DNA of 21,379 nt, taken from a virus. The position numbers were made by a program, and so were the translations under genes. Of this stretch, positions 19,385 through 21,379 are shown piece after piece. The stretch spans positions 1-21,379 of IMG/VR virus record IMGVR_UViG_3300030329_002916; one strand, written 5' to 3'. Each line of letters opens with the position of its first letter. The stretch's first letter is position 1. The notes beneath the pieces were generated by a model. The model ran no database searches. It had not been told where the DNA came from and saw only the letters and a program-made list of their open reading frames with translations.

Positions 19385-19394
19385 AGCCTGGTTG

Positions 19395-19724
19395 TTAATA
19401 GAGCAGGTCTTTCTTTCGGTTTTGCCAGTAGTCTTGGTATGTCCACCGTTGGTGGTACTGCTCCGCTAAATCAAGCGTGTCGATCACCCCGTGCTTCTTG
19501 AAGAACGTCTTGATGCCCTTGGTGTGCTGTTCGGTGTGGCACTCCCGACAGAGTGGCACGAGGTGGTCGCTTGTTCCTCCTGCGCCCCGGGATTTCATAT
19601 GCGCTGGATCACTAGGCCCTTCTCGTCCGCAGGTGTGACAAGGCAGGGTCCGAATCCAATCTGCTTTCGGACCAAACTGTTTTTCCCTGCGTTCCTCTCT
19701 TTTAGTTTTGGACGATCGACCCAA
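19395..19724 (-). CDS. HNH endonuclease, 109 aa
   Basis: Zinc ligands CHTC (C29, C32) and CREC (C59, C62) frame the HNH core AHMKSRGAGGTSDHLVPLCRECHTEQH, with H42 as catalytic base and H63/H67 as metal or accessory residues. Small HNH proteins of this kind often sit by terminase genes and help packaging, and some are homing nucleases. The only plausible start is a TTG at 19724 within the last bases of the preceding gene (23-base overlap), with a poor ribosome site, so it depends on coupling. The N-terminus is highly basic (KTKREERREK). It ends 10 bases from the convergent transglycosylase. Confidence 0.85.
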   Translation of the reverse strand: MGRSSKTKREERREKQFGPKADWIRTLPCHTCGREGPSDPAHMKSRGAGGTSDHLVPLCRECHTEQHTKGIKTFFKKHGVIDTLDLAEQYHQRWTYQDYWQNRKKDLLY

Positions 19725-20319
19725 TGGCTACCCCAGCTAGAACGTAAGGAACAGCCCCGCCGATTCTTTTGAAGATGTTTTTGTTGGCGACAGACCTCCA
19801 AGCATCCGACTCATCGTTCAGTGCGGCTACCTCAAGGCGCAAGACTTCGTTGAGCTCTTGCTCCCGGACCCACATTGAGTCCAAAGTTTCTACTCTTTGC
19901 CACAACAAAGCGTTGTCAGCTTCCAATGTAGCGATCTGAGTCTGGTATGCAGACACCTCTTTTTGATGATTCAATTCTAAGGTGTCTAGCAGGGCCTCTA
20001 AGCCACTTTGACCTTCTAGCCTACCCCGTAGTGTCGTAAGGTTCTCGTTGTAGCTTATAGAGGCTGTGAGGGCGTCGTTTTTTGCCTCTTCTCTGATTTT
20101 TGCCAGAGAATCGTGAGCTTGGTCTAAACTGTCTCTCAAGAGCTCGTAATTCTGGATTGCTTCTTCAAACTCTGACTCCAGCTGAGCTCGTTCCTCTTCC
20201 AAGACTCGCACTCGCTCCTCAGCCAGGAGTGCATTAGTTCTGCCTGAGTCCATCTGGCGCAGGCCGAACACGATAACAGCAACTGCGAGCAAGCCAACAA
20301 GAATGTTATTCGTCTTCAT
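19702..20319 (-). CDS. coiled-coil membrane protein, possibly spanin-like, 205 aa
   Basis: The start ATG 20319 has GGAG upstream, and 20376 is rejected because it has no ribosome site and overlaps the winged-helix gene. An N-terminal helix (ILVGLLAVAVIVFGL, about 6-20) is followed by about 145 residues of charged heptad-like coiled coil, then a hydrophobic end (GGAVPYVLAGVAIGSIV, about 188-203). There is no lipobox. An inner-membrane anchor with a periplasmic coiled coil is the plan of an i-spanin (Rz). A second hydrophobic segment is unusual for that, and no outer-membrane partner lipoprotein is visible. The role is inferred only from shape and the transglycosylase nearby. Confidence 0.72.
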   Translation of the reverse strand: MKTNNILVGLLAVAVIVFGLRQMDSGRTNALLAEERVRVLEEERAQLESEFEEAIQNYELLRDSLDQAHDSLAKIREEAKNDALTASISYNENLTTLRGRLEGQSGLEALLDTLELNHQKEVSAYQTQIATLEADNALLWQRVETLDSMWVREQELNEVLRLEVAALNDESDAWRSVANKNIFKRIGGAVPYVLAGVAIGSIVQN

Positions 20320-20575
20320 GGGTCTCCTTCGGCTGAACCATTCGATAGCAATACTGTCGTGCGACGGTGCCAACAATATTAGTGCGAGGCACCTTCACTA
20401 CTTCTACATCACCTTGGTTGATTAACTTCCTTAGTCGTCGTCGAACCGCTGGCTCGGGCATACCCGTCGATTCACTTAGCTCAACAACTGACATGGCCCC
20501 TGCTGGGTCCGATGTTTCAAAGAGTGCTTTCTGCACCTGCTGCAGTAACTCTGTCTCGGTAACGTAATCACTCAC
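20306..20575 (-). CDS. winged-helix DNA-binding protein, 89 aa
   Basis: GTG 20575 overlaps the phosphoesterase stop (GTGA), with GGAGG at 20584-20580. The middle is a winged-helix: MSVVELSESTGMPEPAVRRRLRKLINQGDVEVVKVPRT, where the PEPAVRRRLRKL stretch is the recognition helix and the following strand the wing. Its likely role is transcriptional control or a DNA-contact adaptor in the late region. It overlaps the next gene by 14 bases. Confidence 0.75.
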   Translation of the reverse strand: MSDYVTETELLQQVQKALFETSDPAGAMSVVELSESTGMPEPAVRRRLRKLINQGDVEVVKVPRTNIVGTVARQYCYRMVQPKETHEDE

Positions 20576-21379
20576 GAAACCTCCACGGTTGTAGGTCGTT
20601 CTGGTTTGAACAATAACGTACCCATAGTATAATCGTCATCATCATCCACTTCAAACCAAACCAGCCCTACGTCAGCCAAGCTTTCTGCTACTCGATGCAC
20701 GTACTCTGTTGCCAACTGCCATGCGGGTAATGCGACAGCGCGTGTCTTGATCTTGTGGATCTTGCCGCTGTCTGCGAACTGGTGGAAGTGACTGCGGATC
20801 GCCAGGTCAGGAGCTTCTTCACCGTCCATTAGGTAGTTGAAGAAAATATCCTGAGCATACCACCGTATGTACGGACCTTTCGTGTGAGCTCGCCTTCCCA
20901 TTCTACCGTGATGCTTTACGTCAAAGGTTAGGCCACCAAACTTAATCAGCCTGTGGTAAGACGATGCGTTTCCAGTATCAGGGTCTTCTATAACCTTCCA
21001 GCCCTGGCCTTTCAACGCTTTAGCTAGACCTTCCTCCATGCCCCCGGCTCTTCCTACATGAGCAGGTGTCCCCCGAAGTATGTGGATGCTGTCAGGCTTG
21101 AGTGCTAAGGGAACACGCAGTACTTCCATGGCACAGTGGACATGAACACCTTCATGTCCTGTTGCAATCTGCGTTGTGCGGTGGTGGTCGCCATCGGTCA
21201 AGTCGCCATTAATAACTAAGTGTAATTTGGCCCGTCGATGTTTTCGTTTCAAAGACTTGATCTTTGCCCACGCTTCTTCCCAGTTATGCCACAACCACTC
21301 TTGGCCCCTGTTCGGCATATACAAGCCGCCATCGTCCAAGGGAATCCCCTCTGGTGGACACAAACCTACGGTAGATCCG
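20572..21379 (-). CDS. calcineurin-like metallophosphoesterase (5' end beyond window)
   Basis: The frame is open to the window edge (the last codons read GSTVGLCPPEG), so the true start and the first metal motif DxH are outside. Visible motifs are NGDLTDGDHH (metal-binding GDxxD...H type), RGTPAHVG in place of the usual GNH(D/E), KHHGRMGRRAH, and RSHFHQFADSG (GHxH-type). This phage family hydrolyses phosphoesters, and its substrate is unknown. The C-terminus has a run of five Asp. It is the first visible gene of the leftward late-type cluster. Confidence 0.85.
   Translation of the reverse strand, partial: GSTVGLCPPEGIPLDDGGLYMPNRGQEWLWHNWEEAWAKIKSLKRKHRRAKLHLVINGDLTDGDHHRTTQIATGHEGVHVHCAMEVLRVPLALKPDSIHILRGTPAHVGRAGGMEEGLAKALKGQGWKVIEDPDTGNASSYHRLIKFGGLTFDVKHHGRMGRRAHTKGPYIRWYAQDIFFNYLMDGEEAPDLAIRSHFHQFADSGKIHKIKTRAVALPAWQLATEYVHRVAESLADVGLVWFEVDDDDDYTMGTLLFKPERPTTVEVS

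Overview
The window is part of the genome of a tailed double-stranded DNA bacteriophage (Caudoviricetes), or a closely related prophage. The evidence is a terminase small subunit, a T7 gp4-type primase-helicase, a RusA-type resolvase, an exonuclease/annealing-protein/SSB recombination set, a lytic transglycosylase, an HNH nuclease and a calcineurin-like phosphoesterase. These are packed among many tiny, tightly spaced or overlapping genes with strong AGGAGG-type ribosome sites. Base composition is close to balanced. The host is a bacterium that I cannot name. No terminase large subunit, portal, capsid, tail or DNA polymerase gene is present, so the window is a fragment and cuts a gene at its right edge.

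Layout. 1-384 is a repeat-rich non-coding region: a G-run cluster, 21-bp direct repeats, an 11-bp tandem repeat and a 17-bp palindrome. 385-1212 is one unrecognised 275-aa gene followed by a clear terminator. 1279-1674 is a second repeat-rich stretch with two more copies of the 17-bp near-palindrome, tracts of tandem AGTC/AGTT tetramers, a candidate 52-aa gene and a long hairpin. 1675-2124 (minus) is the terminase small subunit. 2143-11737 (plus) is an accessory region of about 27 mostly small genes. It includes two membrane miniproteins, several Cys-rich zinc-binding-type proteins, a GP88-family protein, a minimal PPC-type DNA methyltransferase and a full C5 cytosine methyltransferase. Inside the second methyltransferase lies a complete 167-codon ORF in another frame with its own ideal ribosome site. 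11738-11919 holds two opposing intrinsic terminators. 13665-14111 and 11920-13662 (minus) are resolvase and primase-helicase. 14123-19384 (plus) is two paralogous small proteins, PD-(D/E)XK exonuclease, DUF1071-type annealing protein, SSB-like protein, ribbon-helix-helix protein, two small genes, a large HTH plus T5orf172 (GIY-YIG-like) protein and a lytic transglycosylase. 21379-19395 (minus) is a partial phosphoesterase, a winged-helix protein, a coiled-coil membrane protein and an HNH nuclease.

How they work together. The primase-helicase, resolvase, exonuclease, annealing protein and SSB form a replication/recombination core. The methyltransferases would modify phage DNA, plausibly against host restriction. 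The small-gene region is the usual place for host-takeover and anti-defence genes. The transglycosylase, and possibly the coiled-coil membrane protein, belong to lysis or entry. The terminase small subunit and the HNH nuclease belong to packaging.

The most notable observation is the gene-within-a-gene at 7611-8114. The other leads are the three 17-bp palindromes with AGTY tracts beside the terminase gene, the repeat cluster at the left end, and a possible structured RNA at 8808-8941. Gene identities rest on motif recognition without database searches.
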